DNA of 64,000 bases, taken from contig JAHHQS010000003.1 in NCBI GenBank assembly GCA_020026285.1, forward strand, positions 1 to 64,000. The letters are read 5' to 3'. Within the stretch, counting starts at the first letter, position 1. Each line of letters starts with the position of its first letter. This stretch comes from Parabacteroides sp. Lineage in GTDB: Bacteria > Bacteroidota > Bacteroidia > Bacteroidales > Tannerellaceae. A model generated the notes under the pieces. It saw only the letters and a list, made by a program, of their open reading frames with translations, did no database searches and was not told where the DNA came from. Shown in pieces: positions 1 to 8,929 of this stretch. The position numbers and the translations under genes are program-made.

Positions 1-89
1 ATTAATTCATAATTGTAAATTAATCAATTCACAATTATGAGTTAATCTATTCAAAAGATGATTTTATTAGTTTATTATAAGCTTTAACA

Positions 90-125
90 AAAAGGATGCA
101 CCCTTATACAAGAATGCATCCCTTT
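90..125 (-). terminator. Terminator of the outer-membrane barrel gene
   Basis: Inverted repeat GGATGCA (94-100) / TGCATCC (115-121) with a 14-base loop. Read on the minus strand it is followed by TTTTT, so it fits an intrinsic terminator about 30 bases past the stop of the leftward barrel gene. Confidence 0.75.
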
Positions 126-152
126 TCAGATATATCAATTATATTTCCAAGT

Positions 153-2636
153 CTATTTTACACCATTACCACCAGAAGCTGCTCCACCTCCAGACGAACC
201 ATCTCCTCCCGATTTCATATCGTCATTATGAATACCTCTATTAGCCTTTTTCACCTGTGCCTTCAACTCTCCGAATCTCCAGCTGACACTGAAGCCAAAG
301 GAAGACTGCGGACTCTTACTTTCAGACCAGGAACGGAATGTGTCTGTCACAGTCTCATTGTCATATTTCTGATATTTATTGAATATATTAGATGCATTAA
401 TCGATACATTGAGTCGTTTTTCTTTCAGGAAAGAGCGACTAAAATTAAATCCATAGTAGTAATAAGAAGAACCTTTCCCCTGTAAAGAAATATAAGGAGT
501 ACTTCCTCCGCCATATACACTGAATCTGATATCCCAAGGTAAAGTCTGCTGGATATTACCAAACAAGTTTCCATTAAAACCACTATTCTTTGTATCCAGC
601 TTCTCACTCTTAAAATCGGAATAACTACCAGATGCATTAACCGATATACGAGTTTTACTTCCAGGATTCCAGTTCATCCACAAAGACAGACGAGTGTTCT
701 GCCTCTTGCCTATATTATCAAAAGTACTCTCCATCACCCCATTATTCATAAAAGAATATCTTTCGATACCATTATTAGTAAAAGCATAATTCAACGAAGC
801 ATTTATACTGAACTTGGCCGAAAACATACTGTAAGTGAATCCTAAGTTATGAGATTTCTCGGTATCCAGATCCGGATTACCATAACTTATATAATTCGGA
901 TTGCTGGTATTACGAAACGGATTCAGGAACCAGATTCCCGGACGATGGATACGTATATTATAATTAGCCTTTAACGAAGAAGCCATTCCCAACATATAGG
1001 AAAGATTCACAGTCGGAACAACATCGTTAAAATTGGCATCGAAATTTCGTTCCGGAAAGTATTCATATTCTACATCCATAAAAGTATGTTCATAGCGGGC
1101 ACCTGCTTTGAAACCCAGTTTCTTCCATTTCAACTGATAATCAGCATAGGCAGCCAGAATATTTTGTCCCTGGTCGAACAAGCTGCTCTGTTCCTCGTTC
1201 TGAATAAACTGTCCGTCTTCACCTTCCATGAAATATTTGCTATCACTTGCATTCTGACGGAAGATATATTTCATACCGGCATCGATATAATGTATCTTGT
1301 TCAGAGGATTAACATAATCCAGCTGAATAGTATGTTCCGTGGTATGAGCTTTATTCTTATAGTACTGATCAGTCAGACGGAAAGGAACATCGACGATATC
1401 CTCATAAAAAGTTTCCGATTCACTGTTATTCGGAGAGTTATTAAATTTATAAGAGGCCGTGAAATATTCACCTTTCTTTTTCATGCTATGCTGGTAATCC
1501 AGATTCAGACCTGTATTTCCAAAACCATATTCACTGTTACTATTCATCCAATACTCATACATCATTTTCTGATCCACATTATTCATGGCTGTATAAGTAT
1601 CTCCCCTCGATTTAGACTTGCCACCAAAAATATTCGCAGAAAAAGAAATCAGATTTAATGTATCAATTTCATAACTGGCCTCGATATTTCCAAACTGATA
1701 ATTACCTTTGTTCTTCGATGAGCCATCCGATTTCAAGAATTTATATTTATCAGTAGTATAATCTTCCCGCAATGAAGTTGAATAACTTCTCGGAGATGTA
1801 TTATAATTATAGGAATAATTCCCTGTCACTGTAAATTTACCCACCTGAACAGTTCCATAAGCATAGCCACCGACACCACGATTGCCGGCATTCGCTCCCA
1901 AAGTGACATTATACCCCTGCATTCGTCCGCCTGTTGTAACAATATTCAGAATACCACCAACACCTTCTGCATCATATTTTGCTCCCGGATCAGTAATAAC
2001 TTCAATATATTTTACAGAATTAGCCGGCAGACTACGCAACACATCCTTCGGATTATTACTCATCAGCGTATTCGGTTTTCCGTTTACATGAACTTTAAAG
2101 TTACTCGAACCATTTACCTGAATATTATCTTCACCATCCACCGTCACCAAAGGAACTTTACGGAGCATCTCCAAAGTACTATTTGTTTTCGAATCAGGAT
2201 CATCCTCTATACTATAAGAAATTTTATCAATGTCTGCTTTCACTAAAGGTTTCTGAGCCACCACTTCGATACCTTTCAATTCTTCACTCGCCTCCGAGAT
2301 ATACATTTTACCCATATCAAATACAGGTTTGTTTGCCGTTAAGGAAAAATTTCGACTAATCGGCTTCTTTCCTATCGAAGTGATATCAATAGTGTAATGA
2401 CCGGCCTTGGGAATTTCCACTTTAAACTTGCCATCAAGATCTGTCACTGCCAATTTCACGGGATCTTTCTTTTGTCCCTTCTGCAGCACACGAATAGTTG
2501 CATAAGGTTCACCTTCGTTACTCAACGAATCCAATAAAATACCCTTCACACTAAAAGGAGATGTGTTTTGTCCATGTACCAGACAGACGATCAGATTCAG
2601 CAGGATAAACGTAATCGTCCATTTTTTTTTCACCAT
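153..2636 (-). CDS. Outer-membrane beta-barrel receptor (TonB-receptor-like)
   Basis: 827 aa. A signal peptide (about residues 1-22, ending LVHG) is followed by a carboxypeptidase-regulatory-like Ig fold (about 28-110), a plug-like region with a VPLVTVDGEDNIQVNGSS segment near 165, and a long Tyr/Asn-rich beta barrel of the PF14905 (outer membrane beta-barrel family) type. The ligand cannot be told from sequence. It is a paralogue of the 822-aa protein at 15434-17902: both share the order of domains and the phrase GNxDLDTEKSH-like segment in the barrel. Unlike that copy it has no sensor kinase or regulator beside it, no SusD partner and no anti-sigma gene. The C-terminus is odd: a Gly/Ser-rich tail (about 18 residues) follows what should be the last beta strand. 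The gene is monocistronic as far as the window shows, with a hairpin terminator downstream. Confidence 0.85.
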   Translation of the reverse strand: MVKKKWTITFILLNLIVCLVHGQNTSPFSVKGILLDSLSNEGEPYATIRVLQKGQKKDPVKLAVTDLDGKFKVEIPKAGHYTIDITSIGKKPISRNFSLTANKPVFDMGKMYISEASEELKGIEVVAQKPLVKADIDKISYSIEDDPDSKTNSTLEMLRKVPLVTVDGEDNIQVNGSSNFKVHVNGKPNTLMSNNPKDVLRSLPANSVKYIEVITDPGAKYDAEGVGGILNIVTTGGRMQGYNVTLGANAGNRGVGGYAYGTVQVGKFTVTGNYSYNYNTSPRSYSTSLREDYTTDKYKFLKSDGSSKNKGNYQFGNIEASYEIDTLNLISFSANIFGGKSKSRGDTYTAMNNVDQKMMYEYWMNSNSEYGFGNTGLNLDYQHSMKKKGEYFTASYKFNNSPNNSESETFYEDIVDVPFRLTDQYYKNKAHTTEHTIQLDYVNPLNKIHYIDAGMKYIFRQNASDSKYFMEGEDGQFIQNEEQSSLFDQGQNILAAYADYQLKWKKLGFKAGARYEHTFMDVEYEYFPERNFDANFNDVVPTVNLSYMLGMASSLKANYNIRIHRPGIWFLNPFRNTSNPNYISYGNPDLDTEKSHNLGFTYSMFSAKFSINASLNYAFTNNGIERYSFMNNGVMESTFDNIGKRQNTRLSLWMNWNPGSKTRISVNASGSYSDFKSEKLDTKNSGFNGNLFGNIQQTLPWDIRFSVYGGGSTPYISLQGKGSSYYYYGFNFSRSFLKEKRLNVSINASNIFNKYQKYDNETVTDTFRSWSESKSPQSSFGFSVSWRFGELKAQVKKANRGIHNDDMKSGGDGSSGGGAASGGNGVK

Positions 2637-2741
2637 AATGTAATCTATTTAACAGAATCTCCTAAAAGAGCAGATTCCTATTCCGTTTTTTATGTTTTTC
2701 AATTATATCTTCTTTTTAATCAAAATCAGATAATAATGTCG

Positions 2742-2749
2742 CAAAGATA
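2742..2749 (-). promoter_or_regulatory. -7 box (TATCTTTG) for the barrel gene
   Basis: Minus-strand TATCTTTG matches the Bacteroidetes TAnnTTTG element. It would put transcription start near 2735, about 100 bases ahead of the start codon. No clear TTTG -33 element lies at the expected distance. Confidence 0.45.
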
Positions 2750-2847
2750 ACAATCAGCATAAATTCCATCCGAGAAAGTCTGTTAATTAGAGTTACCTTT
2801 TTGTTAATTTACAAAAAAAAATAATACTCTGTTTCTTAAATCGAATA

Positions 2848-2882
2848 TTGTGTATCGTCGGATAAGATCTGACGATACACAA
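2848..2882. other. Strong 12-bp hairpin
   Basis: TTGTGTATCGTC (2848-2859) and GACGATACACAA (2871-2882) are perfect inverted repeats around an 11-base loop. It lies just past the cyclophilin terminator (minus-strand reading) and about 210 bases upstream of the barrel gene start. It may be a second, fail-safe hairpin; it lacks a T run on either side, so its role is open. Confidence 0.5.
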
Positions 2883-2928
2883 TAAAAAAGCAGAAGAATA
2901 TATCCCAAAAAGACATCCTCTTCTGCTT
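2882..2928 (-). terminator. Terminator of the metA-U32-cyclophilin unit
   Basis: AAGCAGAAGA (2888-2897) pairs with TCTTCTGCTT (2919-2928); on the minus strand the stem is followed by TTTTAT. It sits 22 bases beyond the cyclophilin stop. Confidence 0.8.
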
Positions 2929-2950
2929 ATTTTATAGATTCTTTCAATCC

Positions 2951-3766
2951 TTATTTCTGAAAGACCTCCGTATTTAATACGATAACATCCTTCAACGGCC
3001 GATCATTATCGTCTGTTTCAACCAGACTCATCTTTTCTACAATATCCAAACCCTCAACCACTTCACCAAAAATGGTAACAGATCCATCCAGATGAGGAGA
3101 GCCTCCTATCTTCTTATAAACCTCACGATGCTCTGCAGGAATCTTCATTGCTTCCATGGTAGCCAATGTATCCTGAACCATCAAAGTTGCCTGAAGATGA
3201 AGCTCATCCTTTTTATCGGCAGCCGCCAGTTCCGGATCTTGCTTTTTCAATTTGTCACAGAACTTATAATACAACCAGTTACGACGTGTATTATTAATTC
3301 TTTCCTCAATACCATCCAGTTCTTCATCCTTCCACAAACGCCCCTGAATAAAGCAAAACTGTGTTCCGGCAGATGCTCTCTGTGGATTTACCTGATCACT
3401 TTCTTTCGCATCAATCAAAGCTCCACGCTTATTGAAATGGTTTGGACGAATTTCAGCAGGAACGGTATATCCGCCGTCACCGTCTCCATATAATACGCCC
3501 GGTTTGTGAGCCTTACTTTCCGGATCCCCACCTTGAACCACAAAATCTTTAATGATTCGATGGAACAGAACACCGTCCTGAGCATTACTCTGACAAAGTT
3601 TTATAAAATTATCCCGATGTAAAGGAGTATCATCATACAAAACTACCGTTACATCACCCATATTGGTTGCAATCTTCACATAAACCGGTTTTCCCGGATC
3701 CAAAGACTTGTCGGCACACGAAACCAAAAACAGCAGACAAGTAAATAAAGCAAATAGTTTCTTCAT
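2951..3766 (-). CDS. Cyclophilin-type peptidyl-prolyl isomerase lipoprotein
   Basis: 271 aa. The N-terminus has a short hydrophobic signal ending in the lipobox LVSC (Cys17), so the protein is probably a lipoprotein of the periplasmic face of the envelope. The fold is cyclophilin: FHRIIKDFVVQGGDPE near 95-110 carries the conserved Arg-Ile-Phe-type core, and SPHLDGSVTIFGEVVEGLDIVEK near the C-terminus closes the barrel. It should catalyse cis-trans isomerisation of proline peptide bonds in exported proteins. An insertion of about 70 residues, rich in charged amino acids (about 135-205), separates the two halves; this makes it longer than the 160-190 aa minimal cyclophilins and is typical of Bacteroidetes secreted versions. 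It lies 12 bases past the U32 gene, so the two are co-transcribed. Confidence 0.9.
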   Translation of the reverse strand: MKKLFALFTCLLFLVSCADKSLDPGKPVYVKIATNMGDVTVVLYDDTPLHRDNFIKLCQSNAQDGVLFHRIIKDFVVQGGDPESKAHKPGVLYGDGDGGYTVPAEIRPNHFNKRGALIDAKESDQVNPQRASAGTQFCFIQGRLWKDEELDGIEERINNTRRNWLYYKFCDKLKKQDPELAAADKKDELHLQATLMVQDTLATMEAMKIPAEHREVYKKIGGSPHLDGSVTIFGEVVEGLDIVEKMSLVETDDNDRPLKDVIVLNTEVFQK

Positions 3767-3778
3767 ATCTCTAAAATT

Positions 3779-5608
3779 TTATTTTTTTACCGGATCATTC
3801 AATACCAACATCTGACAATTCCTACAATCAAATTTCAAACGCAGACGGGAATCCTTATACAACAGATAATAAGGTTCCCTGAATGGAGATTTTACTTTCT
3901 GATAAGTCGGACACCAACCCATGCTGTAACGCAGACAATGCTTTGAGAACATCAAAGGAACATCTTCAACCTGCTTCAGTTCAAAGGCAGGCTCAATACT
4001 CTTCACGCCATGATCCTGATAAAATGAACGAGCTTTCGCATTGGCCACGTTTCCCAGATAAGTCAATTGCTGAATCGGGAACTGAATATCGTTATTTTCC
4101 TTACGACGAGCGATTTCACGCGGGTAACGCATCTTTCTGTTTGACAGCAACAATTCAACTCCTTCACGACGCATATCCGCCAACAATGATGATGGAACAA
4201 ACCAGTTATCGCTCATTTCAACTTTTACATTCTGAGCTTCAAAAGGAGTATTACCCAATTTGGACAACTGATTGCAGATATTTTCTTTCTGTTCCCGGCG
4301 GGCAGTTTCTTTCTCAAATTCTCTGACCAGATTGATTCTTGCTCCTGATTCATCCTCCATTTCCAAAGAAAAGCCAAAGTCATGATCACGGAACAGTATC
4401 TTTACTCCTATCTTTCTTTCAGCCGATGGCTTGGAAAGGAGTTTGTCAAACTGCTGATCGAAATTACGATATAATTTCATCTTCGGACGAAGTCTCGGCA
4501 TTTCCGACGGATAAACGCGATTGTTTTCCACCTTATTGACACGGAAACCTTCCAGTTCACCTTTCTGATTGAAGAAAGCCAGTCCGTCACCATTATTCAG
4601 AACCGACAATCCAGCAACTGTAAAACTGTTCCCTTTCAGTTCCTTGACCTTTCCAACATATTCACCCAACGATTTAGGAGAATCGAAAGCAGTCATATCC
4701 GGATTTCTACCATAAAGGAAAAAGGTCGTAAATCCACGATTGAAACTCTTATCTAGTTGAGGTGTGAAAGAATAATAACTCTTTCCTACCGAAGCTCTCA
4801 CATATTCTTTACGACGTTTCAGAATCTCATCAATTTTAGTACGATAATAAGCAGTGACATTCTTGACATAGGTCACATCTTTCAGCCGTCCCTCAATCTT
4901 GAATGAAGAGATTCCTGCATCCATCATCTGTTCCAGATCATTCGAACGATTCATATCTCGCAAAGAAAGAAGATGCTTCTGTGAAGCAATCACTTTTCCA
5001 TCAGCATCCACCATATTATATGGCAATCGGCAATACTGGGCACATTCTCCCCGGTTGGCACTTCGCCCGGATAAAGCAGCACTCAGATAACACTGCCCAC
5101 TATAACTGACGCATAAAGCTCCATGAATAAAAACTTCCAACGAAACCTTTGTTTCGGAAGAAATCTTCTTCATTTCATTTAAAGTCAGCTCACGAGCTAG
5201 GACCACCTGGGTAAAGCCAACATCTTGAAGGAAACGAACTTTCTCAACCGAACGATTATCCATCTGCGTACTTGCATGCAAAGGTATCGGCGGAAGATCC
5301 AGTTTCATCAAGGCCAGATCCTGTACAATCAAGGCATCCGTTCCAACTTCGTACAACTGCCAGGCAATCTTCCGTGCTTCTTCCAATTCCTCATCTTTCA
5401 AAATCGTATTCAAAGCCACATAAATACGGGCTCCGTACAGATGAGCATAATCGCAAAGCTGACGAATATCATCAAGGGTATTTCCTGCAGCAGACCGGGC
5501 TCCAAACTTCGGAGCACCAATATAAACTGCATCCGCCCCATGATTGATTGCCTCAATTCCACAAGTCAGATCTTTAGCTGGTGATAACAACTCTATTTTT
5601 CTTGCCAT
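3779..5608 (-). CDS. U32 family protein, RlhA/TrhP-like RNA hydroxylation factor
   Basis: 609 aa. The N-terminal half is a U32 'peptidase' TIM-barrel-like domain: ELLSPAKD at the start, GADAVYIGAPKFGAR near 25-40, and EVFIHGALCVSYSGQCYLS near 160-178 followed by GECAQYCRLPY, whose cysteines match the iron-sulfur site proposed for the family. The C-terminal part is of the DUF3656 kind and ends with two more Cys pairs (MGWCPTY and FDCRNCQML). In Escherichia coli the relatives RlhA and TrhP hydroxylate 23S rRNA C2501 and tRNA U34 respectively; the 600-plus length and the C-terminal domain resemble RlhA more. Protease activity is doubtful for this group. Middle gene of the metA-U32-cyclophilin unit (23 bases after metA). 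Confidence 0.85.
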   Translation of the reverse strand: MARKIELLSPAKDLTCGIEAINHGADAVYIGAPKFGARSAAGNTLDDIRQLCDYAHLYGARIYVALNTILKDEELEEARKIAWQLYEVGTDALIVQDLALMKLDLPPIPLHASTQMDNRSVEKVRFLQDVGFTQVVLARELTLNEMKKISSETKVSLEVFIHGALCVSYSGQCYLSAALSGRSANRGECAQYCRLPYNMVDADGKVIASQKHLLSLRDMNRSNDLEQMMDAGISSFKIEGRLKDVTYVKNVTAYYRTKIDEILKRRKEYVRASVGKSYYSFTPQLDKSFNRGFTTFFLYGRNPDMTAFDSPKSLGEYVGKVKELKGNSFTVAGLSVLNNGDGLAFFNQKGELEGFRVNKVENNRVYPSEMPRLRPKMKLYRNFDQQFDKLLSKPSAERKIGVKILFRDHDFGFSLEMEDESGARINLVREFEKETARREQKENICNQLSKLGNTPFEAQNVKVEMSDNWFVPSSLLADMRREGVELLLSNRKMRYPREIARRKENNDIQFPIQQLTYLGNVANAKARSFYQDHGVKSIEPAFELKQVEDVPLMFSKHCLRYSMGWCPTYQKVKSPFREPYYLLYKDSRLRLKFDCRNCQMLVLNDPVKK

Positions 5609-5631
5609 ATATTTTATTTATATTTTCCTGA

Positions 5632-6567
5632 TTATTGTAAATCTCCTAATGAAAGAATATCTTCTCTGCGATAAGGAGTAGACTGATATACATAGTAATT
5701 CAGCCAGTTAGTAAAGAGCAGATTGGCATGTCCGCGCCAACGAACCACAGGTCCTTGAGCCGGATCATCATTTCTATAATAATTCTTCGGAACAGAAATA
5801 GGAAGTCCTTTCTTTATGTCACGAATATATTCATCATTCAAAGTATAAGGAGAATATTCCGAATGACCGGTGATAAAGAATTCTCGTCCGCCACGAGCCA
5901 TCACCATATAGACTCCAGATTCTTCGCTTTCGGAAAGTAAAGTCAACTCCGGAACCTTCATAATATCTTCCCGACGCACTTCGGTATGACGGCTATGTGG
6001 CACATAGAATTCATCATCGAATCCACGGAATATCGGTAAATGTGGTTCTCGCAGGGTATGACGAAATATTCCAAACATCTTAGCCGGGAGATCATACTTC
6101 GGAACATTATAGAAATGGTAAAGTCCAGCCTGAGCAGCCCAACAGATGTATAATGTTGAAGTAACATGCGTACGAGCCCAGTCAAAAATTTCCTGAATCT
6201 CATTCCAATAAGTCACTTCCTCAAAAGGCATCTGTTCTACAGGAGCTCCTGTTATAATCATACCATCATAACATTCCTCTTTGATAGAATCAAAATCCTT
6301 ATAAAATTCACGCATATGCTCAATCGGGGTATTCTTCGGAGTATGACCTTTTATTTTCATCAAATCCATTTCAACCTGAAGTGGAGTATTACTTAAAAGA
6401 CGTACTAAATCTGTTTCTGTTGTTATTTTAAGTGGCATCAAATTCAAAACCACAATACGTAACGGACGTATATCCTGAGTAGTTGCACGCAATTCGTCCA
6501 TCACAAATATACTTTCTTTCTTAAGCAATTCAATTGCCGGAAGATTCTTTTGAAGATTTAATGGCAT
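5632..6567 (-). CDS. metA: Homoserine O-acetyltransferase (MetA family)
   Basis: 311 aa, the usual family length. It activates homoserine for methionine synthesis by acylating its hydroxyl group. The catalytic Cys142 is in CWAAQAG, and His235 and Glu237 are in TGHSEYS, exactly where the E. coli and Bacillus enzymes have them. Residue 111 is Glu ([10 protein letters not shown]). Work on MetA enzymes showed that Glu111 goes with acetyl-CoA and Gly111 with succinyl-CoA, so acetyl transfer is the better prediction even though automatic annotation usually says succinyltransferase. It is the first gene of a leftward unit. A minus-strand TACTTTTG box at 6597-6604 sits about 30 bases upstream of the start codon, supporting this start. 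Confidence 0.92.
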   Translation of the reverse strand: MPLNLQKNLPAIELLKKESIFVMDELRATTQDIRPLRIVVLNLMPLKITTETDLVRLLSNTPLQVEMDLMKIKGHTPKNTPIEHMREFYKDFDSIKEECYDGMIITGAPVEQMPFEEVTYWNEIQEIFDWARTHVTSTLYICWAAQAGLYHFYNVPKYDLPAKMFGIFRHTLREPHLPIFRGFDDEFYVPHSRHTEVRREDIMKVPELTLLSESEESGVYMVMARGGREFFITGHSEYSPYTLNDEYIRDIKKGLPISVPKNYYRNDDPAQGPVVRWRGHANLLFTNWLNYYVYQSTPYRREDILSLGDLQ

Positions 6568-6596
6568 AATCGTTTATTATTTCCGTTATTCTCATG

Positions 6597-6604
6597 CAAA
6601 AGTA
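6597..6604 (-). promoter_or_regulatory. -7 box (TACTTTTG) of metA
   Basis: Fits TAnnTTTG on the minus strand, with an implied start of transcription near 6590 and a leader of about 22 bases. No clear -33 TTTG. Confidence 0.45.
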
Positions 6605-6654
6605 TAAAATAATCAACAGTTATCGGCATGTAAGGCTGATTCTCTAACAAACAT

Positions 6655-6689
6655 CGCCCGTTATCAAGCATTAATACTGATAACGGGCG
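6655..6689 (-). terminator. Hairpin after aguB
   Basis: Perfect 11-bp inverted repeat CGCCCGTTATC (6655-6665) / GATAACGGGCG (6679-6689). It is 21 bases past the aguB stop. The T run after it on the minus strand is weak (ATGTTTGTT), so it is a terminator of moderate quality separating aguB from metA. Confidence 0.65.
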
Positions 6690-6710
6690 ATTATTATCGA
6701 TAGGGTTCTT

Positions 6711-7589
6711 TTATTTTACCAAAAAACGCTTTGTCAATCCATCAAATGCATCTATTCGGCGGTCACGGAAGAAAGGCCACCAGCGACGAACATTCTCGCT
6801 TCGTGTCTTGTCTACTTCTATTACACGAATTTCTTCTTCATTATTCGGAAATTCTGTCAGCAATTCCCCCTGAGGACCGGCCACAAAACTATTTCCCCAG
6901 AACTGAATACCGTTTGTCTGACCAGAAGGATCCAATTCCAATCCGGTTCTGTTTACAGTAATAACAGGAAGACCGTTTGCAACGGCATGTCCGCGCTGAA
7001 CTGTAATCCAAGCTCCCAACTGACGAGCTTTTTCGTCTTCTGAGTCAGTGCTTTCCCAACCAATGGCTGTCGGATAAATCAGAACTTCCGCGCCACGCAT
7101 AGCCATCAATCGAGCTGCTTCCGGATACCATTGATCCCAACAAACCAGAACGCCCAAACGCCCAACCGAAGTATCAATCGGTTCGAAACCTAAATCTCCC
7201 GGAGTGAAATAAAATTTCTCGTAATAAGCCGGATCATCCGGAATATGCATTTTTCTGTAACGGCCGGCTATTGTTCCATCTTTTTCCAAAACAACAGCTG
7301 TGTTATGATACAAGCCGGGAGCACGACGTTCGAATAATGACAATACCAATACAATTCCTAATTCTTTGGCAAGTCTGCCAAAAGTCTCTGTAGACGGACC
7401 AGGAATTGGCTCTGCCTGATCGAAGACATTTGTATCTTCTGTCTGACAGAAATAAAGTCCGTTATGCAATTCCTGCAAAACGACCAGTTCGGCGCCCATT
7501 TCTGCGACCTTACGAATATTATTCTGAAGCTTTTCGATATTCGCCTGAATATCCGCTGTATTTTTCTGCTGAATTAATCCTACTTTCAT
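6711..7589 (-). CDS. aguB: N-carbamoylputrescine amidase
   Basis: 292 aa from the start MKVGLIQQ. It hydrolyses N-carbamoylputrescine to putrescine, carbon dioxide and ammonia. This is a carbon-nitrogen hydrolase of the nitrilase superfamily: the catalytic triad is Glu40 (VVLQEL), Lys113 (YRKMHIPD) and Cys150 (VCWDQWYPEA). The reading frame stays open 57 bases further upstream, into the aguA coding region, but the upstream residues (MDLCIVLPCS...) are not nitrilase-like and the chosen start leaves a 4-base gap after the aguA stop, so 7589 is preferred. The partner aguA directly upstream makes the agmatine route to putrescine complete, and confirms substrate choice within a large superfamily. 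Confidence 0.93.
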   Translation of the reverse strand: MKVGLIQQKNTADIQANIEKLQNNIRKVAEMGAELVVLQELHNGLYFCQTEDTNVFDQAEPIPGPSTETFGRLAKELGIVLVLSLFERRAPGLYHNTAVVLEKDGTIAGRYRKMHIPDDPAYYEKFYFTPGDLGFEPIDTSVGRLGVLVCWDQWYPEAARLMAMRGAEVLIYPTAIGWESTDSEDEKARQLGAWITVQRGHAVANGLPVITVNRTGLELDPSGQTNGIQFWGNSFVAGPQGELLTEFPNNEEEIRVIEVDKTRSENVRRWWPFFRDRRIDAFDGLTKRFLVK

Positions 7590-7593
7590 TTCT

Positions 7594-8625
7594 TTATTCA
7601 ATAAAACCCTCCGGATACTGCATGGTAACACAATGCAGAGATCCATGTTGTTTGATTAATGCTAAACAATTAATACCTACAATTTCACGATCAGGGAAAG
7701 CCTTCTGCAATGCTTCACGAGCAATCTCATCTTTTGGTGAATTGTAGAACGGAACCAAAACGGCACCATTCATAATTAAGAAGTTTGCGTAAGTAGCCGG
7801 AAGTCTTTCTTCCTCCCAAATAACTTCATCCGCCATCGGTAATGCCACCAATTTGTAAGGTTCGCCATTATCCTGACGGAATTCCTTGATTTCTTCCTCC
7901 ATAGCCTGCAATTCTTCGTAATGAACATCCGATTCATCTGTACATTGCACGTAAGCAATAGTATCTTCACTACAGAAACGGGCCAAGGTATCGACATGAC
8001 TATCGGTATCATCTCCAGCCAAGAATCCGTTTTCAATCCACAATACACGGTGCAAGCCAAAAACGTCCTTCAAATAGTTTTCTATTTCTTCGCGCTGCAA
8101 GTATTCGTTACGGTTCTGTGATAACAGACATTCAGCAGTCGTCATCAAAGTACCTTTACCATCTGATTCCACGCTGCCTCCTTCCAATACAAACGGAGCC
8201 ATGTTTGCCGGCTGAATATTTTCAGCAAAAACTTCCGCATCAAACAGATTACGGGTAATCAGATTATCTTTTCCGGCAGCAAATTTCATTCCCCAACCGT
8301 TGAAAACGAAGTCATATACGGTAGGACCAAAAGTATCGAACACAGAAATACCCCCGTGATCGCGAGCCCAAGTATCATTGGTTGGCATCTCTACAAAACG
8401 TACTCTTTCTTCGTCAATTTCGCCCAGCTGAGCACGAACTTCGTCTTCACTTCGGCAAACAATCAACAAAGTCTCACGCTTCATGATTTCTTTGGCTATC
8501 GCCACGAAACAAGAAACAACTTCGTCCAATATAGGAGCCCAATCTGTATCTTCATGCGGCCAAGTCAACTGTACCGCACTCTGCGGAAACCATTCCGCCG
8601 GAAATGTAATACCTGTAGTTTGCAT
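7594..8625 (-). CDS. aguA: Agmatine deiminase
   Basis: 343 aa from the start MQTTGITFPAEW. It converts agmatine to N-carbamoylputrescine and ammonia, using a catalytic Cys in the C-terminal GSLHCVTMQYP motif, with His in GDDTDSHVDT. ARDHGGI and EGGSVESDG are further guanidino-group-modifying (PPAD family) signatures. The open frame reaches 8700, but the extra 25 residues are not family-like and a minus-strand TACATTTG promoter box at 8650-8657 lies inside that stretch, so the start at 8625 is supported. It forms a two-gene operon with aguB. The putrescine made feeds polyamine pools; no transporter or arginine decarboxylase is next to it. Confidence 0.94.
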   Translation of the reverse strand: MQTTGITFPAEWFPQSAVQLTWPHEDTDWAPILDEVVSCFVAIAKEIMKRETLLIVCRSEDEVRAQLGEIDEERVRFVEMPTNDTWARDHGGISVFDTFGPTVYDFVFNGWGMKFAAGKDNLITRNLFDAEVFAENIQPANMAPFVLEGGSVESDGKGTLMTTAECLLSQNRNEYLQREEIENYLKDVFGLHRVLWIENGFLAGDDTDSHVDTLARFCSEDTIAYVQCTDESDVHYEELQAMEEEIKEFRQDNGEPYKLVALPMADEVIWEEERLPATYANFLIMNGAVLVPFYNSPKDEIAREALQKAFPDREIVGINCLALIKQHGSLHCVTMQYPEGFIE

Positions 8626-8649
8626 ATTTATATAATAAAAAATAGAATG

Positions 8650-8657
8650 CAAATGTA
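8650..8657 (-). promoter_or_regulatory. -7 box (TACATTTG) of aguA-aguB
   Basis: TAnnTTTG match on the minus strand. Start of transcription near 8643 gives a leader of under 20 bases and supports the internal start codon of aguA. No clear -33 element. Confidence 0.5.
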
Positions 8658-8805
8658 AGAAATTAAGGCGAATTAATAAATTCCGTTGATATAAAAACAA
8701 TATTTAATCATAAAGAACAGACACTAATCATACCTGATTTTATAAATTTTCAAACATATTTATTCATATACATACCTTACTATATAACAAATATTTACAA
8801 CCTTC

Positions 8806-8880
8806 ATGTTAAAGAACATATTTGTACAAAGTACAATTTGATATTAAACTACTATATTTGCATGAAATCAAATGATTTCA
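8806..8880 (+). promoter_or_regulatory. xyl operon control region with three palindromes
   Basis: Three dyads are packed in 75 bases: ATGTT-AAAG-AACAT (8806-8819), TTGTAC-AAA-GTACAA (8822-8836) and TGAAATCA-AA-TGATTTCA (8863-8880, perfect 8-bp arms). Between the last two lies TATATTTG (8853-8860), a -7 element. The implied start of transcription (about 8867) falls inside the third palindrome, a place suited to a repressor, while the second covers the -33 region where no TTTG is found at correct spacing, suited to an activator. No regulator gene is adjacent. Confidence 0.65.
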
Positions 8881-8929
8881 CATGAGAAACTAATCTAAAA
8901 CGAGAATCAGAAAACTTAATTTTAATGTT

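Noticed and set aside
7590..7646. Upstream start of aguB
   Set aside because: It would extend the frame into aguA and adds 19 residues not seen in the nitrilase family.
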